From NCBI RefSeq assembly GCF_014137945.1, contig NZ_JACGWX010000002.1, positions 186,001 to 250,000 on the forward strand: a stretch of DNA of 64,000 nucleotides. Direction: 5' to 3'. The position numbers and the translations under genes are program-made. Shown in pieces: positions 42,631 to 50,405 of this stretch. The stretch's first letter is position 1. Each line of letters starts with the position of its first letter. Origin of the DNA: Microcella alkalica (GTDB lineage: Bacteria > Actinomycetota > Actinomycetes > Actinomycetales > Microbacteriaceae). Below the pieces are notes generated by a model. It made no database searches and had not been told where the DNA came from. It saw only the letters and a program-made list of their open reading frames with translations.

Positions 42631-43611
42631 ATGGCGCAATCCGACGGCGAGACCCTCGTGCTTTCGCGAGACGATGTCTCCGATCTGATCGACCTTCCGG
42701 CCGCGATCGACGTGACCCGCGAGGCGCTCCGCGAGCAGGCCCGCGGCGCCGCCGTGGAGCAACCGCCGACCCACCTCGATCTCCGCGAGCGGGCATCGCT
42801 GCGAACCGTTCGCGGCGCGCTCCTGGACTCGCGGCGCACGGGTGTGCGCGTGACGGGTGCGCATGACCTCGCCGGCCCCTCGGGCGCCGCGCTGCTCTTC
42901 GAGACGGAGCGCGCCGACCTGCTGAGCGTCATGGCGTACCCCTTCGGCACGCTCCGCACCGCCGCCGTCATCGGTGTGGCCGTCGATGTCTTGGCCGGCC
43001 CGAGCGCCGGCATCGTCACCCTGATCGGGACCGGGCGAAACGCGCTTGGCCTGCTCGAGGCGGCGGCGCTCGTGAGGCCGGTGACCGAGGTGCGCGTGTT
43101 CGGCAGGAACGACCAGCGCCGGGACGAGTTCGTCGCACTGGCCAAGAAGGCACTGACCGCAGAGGTCACGGGCTTCGCGGATCTGACGCAGGCCCTAGAC
43201 GGCGCACAGGTCGTCATCGTGTCGACCAACTCCACGGTGCCCGTCATCGAGCGTGCGGATGTCGGGCCCGACGTGCTGGTGGCCGGCATGGGGGTGCCCT
43301 CCGAGTTCCCTGACGACCTCTATCTGGAGGCCGACAGCGTCGTCGTGTCATCCAAGGCGCACGAGAAGGGCTTCGACGAGGTGTGGCACGGAACGCTGCG
43401 CAGCACGCTCGTCGACCTCGACGCCGACGGACGGTTGCCCTGGGGCTCGGTCACGCAGCTGAGCGATCTCGTCGACGCCGCGGCGCCGCCGCGGACCGGC
43501 GTGCGGGTGTTTCGGGAGTCGGCGGGCGGCTACGGCGACATCGCCCTGGCGTCGTACGTCTATGAGCAGGCGCTCAGCCGCGGTCGGGGTCACCGAGTCC
43601 GGTTCTCGTGA
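42631..43611 (+). CDS. Ornithine cyclodeaminase/mu-crystallin-family protein 2
   Basis: 326 aa. N-terminal half RDDVSDLIDLPAAIDVTREAL and DSRRTGVRVTGAHDLAGPSGAALLF (in parts); Rossmann half IVTLIGTGRNALGLLEAAALV with Gly-rich GTGRNA in place of GTGxQA; C-terminal GVRVFRESAGGYGDIALASYVYE. It is only distantly similar to the first OCD protein but closely related to the truncated copy at 54194. AAGGAG lies 8 nt before ATG 42631. Coupled to the MFS gene by GTGA. Confidence 0.85.
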   Translation: MAQSDGETLVLSRDDVSDLIDLPAAIDVTREALREQARGAAVEQPPTHLDLRERASLRTVRGALLDSRRTGVRVTGAHDLAGPSGAALLFETERADLLSVMAYPFGTLRTAAVIGVAVDVLAGPSAGIVTLIGTGRNALGLLEAAALVRPVTEVRVFGRNDQRRDEFVALAKKALTAEVTGFADLTQALDGAQVVIVSTNSTVPVIERADVGPDVLVAGMGVPSEFPDDLYLEADSVVVSSKAHEKGFDEVWHGTLRSTLVDLDADGRLPWGSVTQLSDLVDAAAPPRTGVRVFRESAGGYGDIALASYVYEQALSRGRGHRVRFS

Positions 43612-44795
43612 TCGCCCGAACTGACGAGCCTCGTCGACATACTGTCGACGAGGCGCTCAGCGGCGGCGTGTCGTTCGCGTTCTCGTTCACGCTCGGCGTG
43701 ATCGGCGTGGGCATCCCGCTCCTCGCGGTGGCCGCGGGGTACTCCGCCATCGAGATCGGTGTCCTCGTGGGCGTCGCAGGACTGGCCCAACTCGTCGCCC
43801 GACTGTGGCTGGGCAGGCTTCTGCGGGTGGTCCCCGACAAGCTCCTTGTCGTCATCGCCGGGCTTGCCATGACGGTCGCCTGCCTGCTGCTGACGTACTC
43901 GACCGAGCTCCTCGTGTTCACCGTCGCGCAGATCATGCAGGGCGCGGGCCGCGCGTATTTCTGGACCGGGCTGCAAACCCACGCCGTGCGGGTCGCGCCG
44001 CGCGCAGTCGGTGCGATCGCGCGGCTGAACTTCTCCGCCGGTGTCGGAGCGCTCCTCGGGCCCCTCGTGGCGGGCGTCCTGCTGACGTTCGGGGACGACT
44101 CCGCGATGTTCGCGGGCGCCGCGGCCGCGCTCGCCTCGGCGGTGCTTGCCGCGCTGCTCGTCTCCCTCCCGCCCTTCGCGCCGCCACCGCGACCCGGCGC
44201 GGCGCGGATGTGGCGTCGGCGCGAAATCCGCACGGGCATCTGGATGGGCGTCGTCGCCGGGGGGTGGCGGTCGATCCTGAACTCCTACATCCCCGTGGTG
44301 TTGGTGTTTGGGGGGATGTCGCCCGTCGTCGTCGGCCTCCTGATCACGATCGCGAACATCGCCGCCATGGTCGGGAGCTCCGCGATCGGGTTCTGCAAAC
44401 GGATTCGCTTTCGCATCACCCTCGCCGGCGGGGGAGTCGCGGCGGGGGCCGGCGTCGCGGTGACCGGTCTGCTCTCCTTCGACCCTTGGCTCGCGGGCTC
44501 GGGACTCGTCGTCTCCGGGGTGGCAGCCGGCATCCTGCAGACCGTGGGAACCGCCGCCGTCGCCGACTCCGTGCACCCGGAGGAACGCGGCGACGCGATC
44601 GCGGCATCCGGCGCGTACCGCGCCGCTGCCCTCCTGCTCACCCCGCTCGTCGCCGCCGCGGCGATCGTCGTTGCGCCGGTGCCCGTGGCCATCGCGCTGG
44701 TGGGCGTGCTCTTTGTCGTGCCGTCGTTCCTGGGCCAGCCGGACTCCGACAGCGAGGCGCGGCATCCCGTGGACCAGCAGGGTGAGCCAGCCTAG
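43608..44795 (+). CDS. MFS transporter
   Basis: 395-aa carrier with 12 predicted membrane segments. Segment 1 follows a charged start (HTVDEALSGGVSFAFSFTLGV); the cytoplasmic loop between helices 2 and 3 has ARLWLGRLLRVVPDK, an MFS motif A variant; the RAYFWTGLQTHAVRVAPRAVGAIARLN stretch (in parts) is conserved in the second copy at 54793. Probably imports or exports a pathway acid. Start GTG 43608 overlaps the OCD stop. Last gene of the 36.5-44.8 kb operon. Confidence 0.88.
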   Translation: MIARTDEPRRHTVDEALSGGVSFAFSFTLGVIGVGIPLLAVAAGYSAIEIGVLVGVAGLAQLVARLWLGRLLRVVPDKLLVVIAGLAMTVACLLLTYSTELLVFTVAQIMQGAGRAYFWTGLQTHAVRVAPRAVGAIARLNFSAGVGALLGPLVAGVLLTFGDDSAMFAGAAAALASAVLAALLVSLPPFAPPPRPGAARMWRRREIRTGIWMGVVAGGWRSILNSYIPVVLVFGGMSPVVVGLLITIANIAAMVGSSAIGFCKRIRFRITLAGGGVAAGAGVAVTGLLSFDPWLAGSGLVVSGVAAGILQTVGTAAVADSVHPEERGDAIAASGAYRAAALLLTPLVAAAAIVVAPVPVAIALVGVLFVVPSFLGQPDSDSEARHPVDQQGEPA

Positions 44796-44841
44796 ACCTC
44801 GAGGTGCGCTCCCGGCGCAGAACTGTCCCTCGCTCAGACGC

Positions 44842-44923
44842 GACCGTTCATCTTGCCCAACTTCGAGGGCGTGTGCAGTATCTCATCGGGGCGGAGGGCG
44901 CCAATGCGCTCCGGGTGACCGAC
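44842..44923 (+). pseudogene. 82-bp fragment of an IclR effector domain
   Basis: Nearly identical to 25525-25609 inside the truncated IclR gene, differing by a few substitutions and a 3-bp deletion; it would encode TVHLAQLRGRVQYLIGAEGA and NALRVTD. No reading frame of useful length surrounds it. It marks a rearrangement junction just after the MFS gene and before the diguanylate cyclase. Confidence 0.8.
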
Positions 44924-44938
44924 GTGATGGAACTCCCG

Positions 44939-45943
44939 CTACGAAGCGGTGGTGCCCTCCGGGATGCGGCCGGCACCGCGGGCCCGCTTCGTCTCGAGGA
45001 GCCGCTGATCGGCCTCGTCGAGACACACGTCGAAGTCGGCGCCCTCGGGCCATGACGACACGCCATACGACCAGGGGACCGTGCTCTCCCGCTGCAGTCT
45101 TGCAAGCAGCTCACGCGTCGCATCCGGTTCGACCCTCGAAAGCACAAGCACAAACTCGTCGCCGCCCAGCCGCACCACCAGATCATCGTGGCGTAAGCCA
45201 CGCACCCAGTTCTGGGCGAGCTCGCGCAACACCCGGTCGCCCTCCGCATGACCGAGGTCATCGTTGATCTGCTTGAAGTCGTCGACGTCAATCACCGCGA
45301 TGCTCCGGTGCGACAGCGGCCTGCGGTTGGTGCGGCGCAGGCTCAGATAGGTTTGCAACCCGCGCCGGTTCATCACACCGGTGAGGGGATCGAGGAGTGC
45401 CTGCTGCTCAAGCGCCGACACCAGGACCTGCAAGACGACCGTGATACCGACAGCCAGTACCGCAATCGCCGCCCACGCCGACGGGAGCACATTACTGAAG
45501 CCGCCGACTAGGACAGCCAGGCTGCCGCCGACAACAACCGCCGCGGCCACGGCGGCCGCCATCCGCCGCCGTCCCCAGAAGCCCGCATAGACGGCGGCAG
45601 AGAGCATCCCCACCATGAGCGAAACCGCACCCCCGTCGGTGGGGGCAGCGCTGATGAGGGTGGCAGTGAACGCAACCTGCACAAAAACTATCGACCACAG
45701 CAGCCACGCTGGCGTGCGTTCCCCCAGAACTAGGAGGGCCGCGGCAAGGCAGGCGGCGGTGACGATAGCGGCAAGCTTCAAAGGAACGCTGTGCCCCGAA
45801 TGCAGCGGAAACACAAGACCGGCGGTGAGGAGCACGAGACCGGCGACGAGAACGAGCAGCAGCGTCCAGACCGGCCCCGGCATCCCGAAGTGACGAACCT
45901 GCATCAGCGGTCGGGTGGACATCTGCCGGGGCGGCTGAAGCAT
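44939..45943 (-). CDS. Membrane-bound diguanylate cyclase (GGDEF)
   Basis: 334 aa. Residues 25-185 contain about six hydrophobic helices (a MASE-like sensor part), then a GGDEF domain: LLDPLTGVMNRRGLQTYL, IDVDDFKQINDDLGHAEGD and LGGDEFVLVLS near residue 262. The catalytic GGDEF is intact, and RHDD five residues before it matches the RxxD inhibitory site, so product feedback by c-di-GMP is expected. It makes c-di-GMP from two GTP. Context gives no link to the catabolic genes; it sits between them and the plasmid-type region. Confidence 0.92.
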   Translation of the reverse strand: MLQPPRQMSTRPLMQVRHFGMPGPVWTLLLVLVAGLVLLTAGLVFPLHSGHSVPLKLAAIVTAACLAAALLVLGERTPAWLLWSIVFVQVAFTATLISAAPTDGGAVSLMVGMLSAAVYAGFWGRRRMAAAVAAAVVVGGSLAVLVGGFSNVLPSAWAAIAVLAVGITVVLQVLVSALEQQALLDPLTGVMNRRGLQTYLSLRRTNRRPLSHRSIAVIDVDDFKQINDDLGHAEGDRVLRELAQNWVRGLRHDDLVVRLGGDEFVLVLSRVEPDATRELLARLQRESTVPWSYGVSSWPEGADFDVCLDEADQRLLETKRARGAGRIPEGTTAS

Positions 45944-46045
45944 TCGCCCAGTATATGGGGGACAGGTGGCTGAAGTTTGCCGTGCAACGTCAACGTTCTG
46001 TTTCGCCCTACTGCGGAGGTGGGGGACACGCAGTCGCCCCTCCCG

Positions 46046-46810
46046 CTACTCCGCCTTCGGGGTCGACGACAGGCGCGCGGCCACGAGCTTCCACTCGCCG
46101 TCGAGCAGGAACCAGGTGTACCCGCCGATGACGTCGACCGTTTTCACCCCGTTGGGGGTGTCGAGCTCCGCCAGGTACCGGCCCGCGATGAACGCCGCCG
46201 AGTCGCTGGTGATCACCTGGTCGACGATGTGCTCCGCCCGGGTGCGGTTCTTGCGCCCTGCGCTCTCGATGTAGGCATCGCGCTCCTCGCGGCGCCCGTT
46301 CGGGTGCACGTACGCGAAGTCCGGGTGCAGCAGGCCGGCCATCGTCTCGGCGTCGCCCTCCAGCAGCGCCCTCACACGACGGGCATCGAGTTCGCGGATG
46401 GTGTCTTCGACGGTGCTCATGACGGTTCCTTCGGTTGGTGCGGGCAGTGCTCCGTCCCACCGTACAAGGGGGCCCGATCGGGCAACCGTCGCTCGAGCGA
46501 GGTCTGCGCCGATGCTGTCGGCGTCGATGACTCGGCCGTATTGCTTGTTGGCGTCGTCTCCCCAGCTCGACGTGTGCTCGCGTCCGGTGACGATCACGGC
46601 GTCTCCCTTGTGCAGGGATGCGGCCGCGTTCTCGCCCAGCTCGAACCGGGCTTCGATGAAGTGGGTTGTCGGGGTGTCGTGGGCCTGCCACTTGCCCTGT
46701 CGGTACTCCCCCGTGTTCTCGATGACGCGCAGCTTGGTGATCTGGATACTGCCGGCCTGCACGACCTCGGGGTCGGCGGCCAGGTTTCCGGTGATGGTGC
46801 GGGTGGACAT
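46046..46810 (-). CDS. SSB OB-fold fused in frame to an NTF2-like (DUF4440) domain
   Basis: 254 aa. Residues 1-105 form a plasmid-type single-strand DNA-binding OB fold (TRTITGNLAADPEV, THFIEARFELGENAAASLHKGDAVIVTG in parts). The normal acidic SSB tail is missing. From residue 131 a second domain starts MSTVEDTIRELDARRVRALLEGDAETMAGLLHPDFAYVHPNG (in parts), an NTF2-like fold. There is no stop between them. ATG 46420 with GAAGGA 6 nt upstream could start the second domain as a separate protein, so the fusion may be a recombination product at about 46490. AAGGAGAG precedes ATG 46810; 11 bp from the redoxin gene. Confidence 0.75.
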   Translation of the reverse strand: MSTRTITGNLAADPEVVQAGSIQITKLRVIENTGEYRQGKWQAHDTPTTHFIEARFELGENAAASLHKGDAVIVTGREHTSSWGDDANKQYGRVIDADSIGADLARATVARSGPLVRWDGALPAPTEGTVMSTVEDTIRELDARRVRALLEGDAETMAGLLHPDFAYVHPNGRREERDAYIESAGRKNRTRAEHIVDQVITSDSAAFIAGRYLAELDTPNGVKTVDVIGGYTWFLLDGEWKLVAARLSSTPKAE

Positions 46811-46821
46811 GGTGTCTCTCC

Positions 46822-47067
46822 TTATCGGTTACTTCCGATGCGGTCGATGTGGTCGGGGCGGAAGCCGCTCCAGTGGTCCTCGTCAGTGATGACGACGACG
46901 GGTGCTTCGGTGTATCCCAGGTCCTCGACGACGTAGTTGCGTGCGTCCTCGTTCTCTCGGATGTTGACCTCTACGAACTCGATGCCCTTGGTCGTCAGCA
47001 CCTTCTTGGTGAGTGTGCAGCGGGCGCATGACGTGCCAGTGGTGTACACCGTGATCTGCTCAGCCAT
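46822..47067 (-). CDS. NrdH/glutaredoxin-like redox protein
   Basis: 81-aa thioredoxin-fold protein starting MAEQITVYTTGTSCARC. The CxxC-type pair C14-A-R-C17 is the active site; a cis-Pro segment follows in YTEAPVVVITDEDHWSGFRPDHID, where the GFRPD ending is NrdH-like. Such small redoxins are typical of actinobacterial plasmids and phages. The ATG follows a GGGAGAGG leader; the frame is open upstream, but that part belongs to the repeated leader sequence. Confidence 0.85.
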   Translation of the reverse strand: MAEQITVYTTGTSCARCTLTKKVLTTKGIEFVEVNIRENEDARNYVVEDLGYTEAPVVVITDEDHWSGFRPDHIDRIGSNR

Positions 47068-47410
47068 TGCTCTTGCCCCTCTCCCTACCAACCGTTTTTC
47101 TTTGCCTTCCGGCAATCGAGGGATTAACGACGAGCGGAGCGGAGGGAGCAACGGACCGTGGAATACCGGACTGAGCGCAGCGAGGGAGGATATGCCGCGA
47201 AAGCCGTTGGCCCGGAGCGGAGCCGTCGTATCCTCGACAGCCGGACAGGTCAAAGAATGCGTGAGAGTCGCTGTGCCGCGTAGCGGCTCCCCTCGCGGGC
47301 CGGCCTCCGTGCCGGTGCGCCTGGCTCTGCGTGCGGGCGTGCATGGCGGTCTGCGCTCAACGCACTTTCAGAGTGATATCACTGCGATAGCACGTCATGT
47401 CGGGCCTGGC
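47068..47410. other. Intergenic region: repeated leader with a 49-bp direct repeat
   Basis: About 340 bp without a supported gene. Positions 47157-47205 are identical to 51886-51934 upstream of parB. Nearer the redoxin start, a TTGCC-GGAA-GGCAA stem and AAAAACGGTTGGTAGGGAGAG resemble the parB and ArdC leaders. A TGATATCA site lies at 47374. Confidence 0.6.
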
Positions 47411-47728
47411 TTACGCGCGGTGCTCGGCTCGGAGGACTTCGAGGCCACGTTGCAGGGCGCGCAGCGCGGTCTTGTGCTGGCTGCGATCCTCTAGCCCTGC
47501 GACCTCGGCCAGTTCGGCCGGGAGGGTGGCGTCGGGCCAGCGGATCAGCAGCGTCTTGGCCACGTCGGCTGGCCACTCCCCCGGCGCCGCGGTGCGCGCC
47601 GGTACCGTCTCGCGGGGCGGCGCGGGGACGGCCGCAACCGGCGCCGGCGCCTCCGCGGAGGTGTCGGCGGCGGCGCCGAACGCCTCGATCGCTGCCGGGT
47701 CTGCCTGGGGTCGCTTCTTGATTGCCAT
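47411..47728 (-). CDS. Small partner of ParA, candidate centromere-binding protein
   Basis: 105 aa. A basic start (MAIKKRPQADP) and an Ala/Pro-rich linker lead to a C-terminal helical part, DVAKTLLIRWPDATLPAELAEVAGLEDRSQHKTALRALQRGLEVL, here split into its two halves around VAGLEDR. I do not recognise a named family; the position directly after parA (stop and start share one base, TAATG) is that of the ParB/ParR or ribbon-helix-helix partner in small partition systems. Function is inferred from context. Confidence 0.6.
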   Translation of the reverse strand: MAIKKRPQADPAAIEAFGAAADTSAEAPAPVAAVPAPPRETVPARTAAPGEWPADVAKTLLIRWPDATLPAELAEVAGLEDRSQHKTALRALQRGLEVLRAEHRA

Positions 47729-48360
47729 TACGCCACCAACTCCGCTGCGAGTTCCTGAATCTCTGCCTTGGCCTTCGGGTTGCTCCACTCGACCACGCCG
47801 AGCCCTTCACCCACCACGTCGCGGTATGCCTTGCGCTCGTAGATGACCGTCTCCAAGGGTCGAATACGGGGGTAGTCAGCCAGGTACTCCCCCGCGTCGG
47901 TGCGCTCGGTGATGTTCGGGTTGGACGGCGCCTGTGTGATCAGTCCGCGCACGTCCAGCTCGGGGTTGAAGTCGAGGGCCTGGTCGATGACTTCGGTCAT
48001 GTGGCCGAGCGTGTCGAGGTCGAGCTGGCTGGGACGGACGACGACGACGAGCTTGTCGGCGGCCGTCATTCCGGTGCGCATCTCCTTGCTGTCCTTGCCG
48101 GCGACGTCGACGATCACGACGTCATAGCGAGTGGCGAGGTCTTGCAGGGTCTGGTGGATGCTGCCGATCTTCTCGACGCACGCGATCGCGGGCTCGTGGC
48201 CTTGCTCTTCGCGGTCGGCGTGCCACCTGGCCGCCGAGCGTTGTGGGTCGGCGTCGACGAGGCAGACGTCATCACCGCGTCGGGCGTACTCCACGGCGAG
48301 GTTGACGGCGATGGTCGTCTTGCCGGGACCGCCCTTCTGGCTTCCGACGAGAATGATCAT
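47728..48360 (-). CDS. ParA-family partition ATPase
   Basis: 210-aa Walker-type ATPase of the small type Ib group (no N-terminal HTH). The deviant Walker A GSQKGGPGKTT is at residues 6-16, with LVDADPQRSAA and VVIVDVAGKDSKEM (Walker B region). It drives plasmid segregation on the nucleoid. The ATG has no upstream gene within 268 bp; AT-rich repeats in that gap are candidate centromere or operator sites. Coupled to its small partner. Confidence 0.93.
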   Translation of the reverse strand: MIILVGSQKGGPGKTTIAVNLAVEYARRGDDVCLVDADPQRSAARWHADREEQGHEPAIACVEKIGSIHQTLQDLATRYDVVIVDVAGKDSKEMRTGMTAADKLVVVVRPSQLDLDTLGHMTEVIDQALDFNPELDVRGLITQAPSNPNITERTDAGEYLADYPRIRPLETVIYERKAYRDVVGEGLGVVEWSNPKAKAEIQELAAELVA

Positions 48361-48540
48361 GCTTGCACTCTACTTTCAATGTGGTAGCAATTCGGTATCA
48401 AAACGGTTGCAAACTGATAGCAATTGCAAACTAGTAGCATCCTGAAACTGTTCTGATATCAGAGTGGCACGCTATCGGTGTGATTGCAAGGTGAAACCGT
48501 AGTGATATTACCTAGCCATTTCAGAGTGATATCAGTGGGG
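48361..48540. repeat. AT-rich region with TAGCAA and TGATATCA repeats upstream of parA
   Basis: TAGCA(A/T) occurs three times at spaced positions (about 48383, 48418 and 48435), interleaved with TTGCAAACT repeats. TGATATCA follows at 48454 and 48527, with a near match at 48503. The region is far more AT-rich than its surroundings. Location directly upstream of parA makes it a candidate parS/operator. Confidence 0.55.
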
Positions 48541-48628
48541 AGCGCGAGGGGACCACCCCTCGCCGGCCGACCGGAGGGAGGCCGCGGGGTTGCCGGAGGG
48601 GCGGCCGATGCCGCCCCTCCGGGGGCTG

Positions 48629-48829
48629 TCAGTAGGTGGCGCGGGTCAGCGTGTCGACGAACGTGACGTACTCGGGTCCGTCGATGGTGGCGGTGTGGGC
48701 CAGGTCGTAGCCTGCGCGGGCGTAGTCCGCGAGTTCCTGCGCCCGGTATCCGATCTGACGACTCTTGGCCACGGTGTCGGCGTCGCTCTTGCTGACGCGG
48801 TTCTCGATGACCTGGATGCTCTGGCTCAT
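48629..48829 (-). CDS. Small plasmid-type hypothetical protein
   Basis: 66 aa, MSQSIQVIENRVSKSDADTV to VTFVDTLTRATY. It looks like a compact alpha/beta protein with no metal or membrane motif. I do not recognise the family. It follows the ArdC-like gene by 18 bp in the same direction, with a GAGAGG ribosome site, so it is probably in one operon with it. Confidence 0.65.
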   Translation of the reverse strand: MSQSIQVIENRVSKSDADTVAKSRQIGYRAQELADYARAGYDLAHTATIDGPEYVTFVDTLTRATY

Positions 48830-48847
48830 GGGTGTGTCCTCTCGTTC

Positions 48848-49735
48848 TCAGGCCGCGACGGGCGCGGGGGAGTCGGTGGTGATCGCGTCGGCCAGGGCGT
48901 GCGCGGTGCGCAGCACGTTCGCGGCGGTGGCTTTGACGGTGTCGGCGTCGCATTTGCTCCATCCGGCGACGTAGCCGACGCTGTAGGCGCTGGTGTCCAG
49001 GCCGAGAATTCCGGCGACGATGTAGGCGACGCTCTCGGCCTCGGTTTCTTTGATCCCGCGGTGCTCGACGTACTCGGCGTGATCTTCGTCGGCGTGCAGG
49101 ATGACGTGTGCCGCCTCGTGCAGTGCGGTCTTTGCGGCCTGGGCGGGGGAGAGGTCGGCGTCGATGACAACGCGGCGGCTGTCGTCGGTGGTGGTGTAGC
49201 CGTTGGCGGCTCCGGGGATACTCTCGCGCTCGACGGTCCATCCCGTGCCGGTGAGGTAGTCGACCACGGCGTCGAGGATGCCCGCGGGGTCGTCACCGGT
49301 GAGCTGGTGCGCGATGTTGCTGGGGTCGCCTGCTTCGGGGTCGATGAGGTCGGTCTGGCTCATGTCGAACACGGACACGGGGAAGAACCGCACGCGGCGC
49401 TGTTCTTCTTCTTCGCCGGTCTGCTCGTTCTCGACCGTTTCACGGATGTCGCGGCCGCCGAAGATGCGGATTCCACGCTCACCCTTGCGCACCTGGCGGT
49501 TCAGGCTCTGCCACGTCCGGTATCCGGCGACGTGGGTCGCCTCGGGGCTCTGCGCGAAGATCAGCAGCAGGTTTCCCAGGCTGTAGCGGTGGAACGCCTG
49601 AGCGAACGCGAGGAACCGCGTCCACGTCTCGGAGTCGCGCAGCGCTTCGATCTGCTCGGCGATCGTCTCGTGCAACGCCTCGGCCTCGGCTCGGCGTTCC
49701 TCGGTGCTCTTGCGGGTGGTGACTTTGCGGGTCAT
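48848..49735 (-). CDS. ArdC-like antirestriction protein with metallopeptidase domain
   Basis: 295 aa. The N-terminal ssDNA-binding ArdC domain includes WTRFLAFAQAFHRYSLGNLLLI and WQSLNRQVRKGERGIRIFGG (in parts). The C-terminal domain has a zincin site HEAAH (in TALHEAAHVILH) with further ETEAESVAYIVAGILGLDTS, typical of ArdC/DUF955-type proteins. ArdC protects incoming plasmid DNA from restriction after conjugation. An AAGGAGAG ribosome site precedes ATG 49735. Confidence 0.88.
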   Translation of the reverse strand: MTRKVTTRKSTEERRAEAEALHETIAEQIEALRDSETWTRFLAFAQAFHRYSLGNLLLIFAQSPEATHVAGYRTWQSLNRQVRKGERGIRIFGGRDIRETVENEQTGEEEEQRRVRFFPVSVFDMSQTDLIDPEAGDPSNIAHQLTGDDPAGILDAVVDYLTGTGWTVERESIPGAANGYTTTDDSRRVVIDADLSPAQAAKTALHEAAHVILHADEDHAEYVEHRGIKETEAESVAYIVAGILGLDTSAYSVGYVAGWSKCDADTVKATAANVLRTAHALADAITTDSPAPVAA

Positions 49736-50137
49736 GGCTCTCTCCTTCCATCAACCCCTCACGTTTTCTTGCCGTGAAGGCGACTTGTCGCCGCTAGGGA
49801 GTGCCGGGTGGAGTGCAACCCGTCAGGGCGGCGGGGAAGAGAAGTTCGGCGCGATGGGAGGGAGCGCAGCGACCGCGTGCCGAAGTTGTCGGCGGAGCCG
49901 GCGGCGGAGCCGCTTGCGCGGAGGTCGGCCGACCGTATGCTGCCGAAGGCTTCACGGCAAGAAAATGGGGCCCGTCAGGGGCCGTGCTGCCCGGCCTGTG
50001 GCCGGTCCGTTTCCGTGTGCTGATTGGGTGCTGGCATCGTGCCTGCATTGTGATATCAGTGTGCATTCATCGGCGGGGGAGCGCGAGGGGGACGGCCCCC
50101 TCGCCGGCGATCGCGGAGCGGGGGCCGTCGACGTCCG
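49736..50137. other. Intergenic region with a 16-bp inverted repeat
   Basis: No supported gene in about 400 bp. TTTTCTTGCCGTGAAG (49764-49779) and its exact complement CTTCACGGCAAGAAAA (49950-49965) bracket a GC-rich stretch. The left arm is part of the ArdC leader. TGATATCA is at 50051. Could hold an origin or a regulatory RNA; nothing decides. Confidence 0.45.
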
Positions 50138-50353
50138 CTATGGGTGGGATTCGGTGACGGTGTAGCCGGGGATTTCGCCGTCCTGCATCGCGTGAATCTC
50201 GTCGATCATGTCGTTCATTACGTCGTGCTGGTCGAACGGGGGCAGACCGTCGTCCCAGCTCGCGCCGAGCTGCGCGTCGGCCCAGAGGGACGCGAGCCGG
50301 ACGTCGGTGTCGGCGGTGAAGGTGTCGCCTTCGGGTGTGGTCATAGTGAGCAT
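50138..50353 (-). CDS. Small plasmid-type hypothetical protein
   Basis: 71 aa from ATG 50353 (a later start at 50344 gives MTTPEGDTFTADT). Acidic, with DVRLASLWADAQLGASWDDG and a Met/Asp-rich helix DVMNDMIDEIHAMQDGEIPG. No known domain recognised. It lies 52 bp after parB in the same direction. Confidence 0.6.
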   Translation of the reverse strand: MLTMTTPEGDTFTADTDVRLASLWADAQLGASWDDGLPPFDQHDVMNDMIDEIHAMQDGEIPGYTVTESHP

Positions 50354-50405
50354 GCGTGTCTCCGGGGGAGTTGGGGGAGGGGCCGGGTCGGCCCCCTCCG
50401 TCGGG

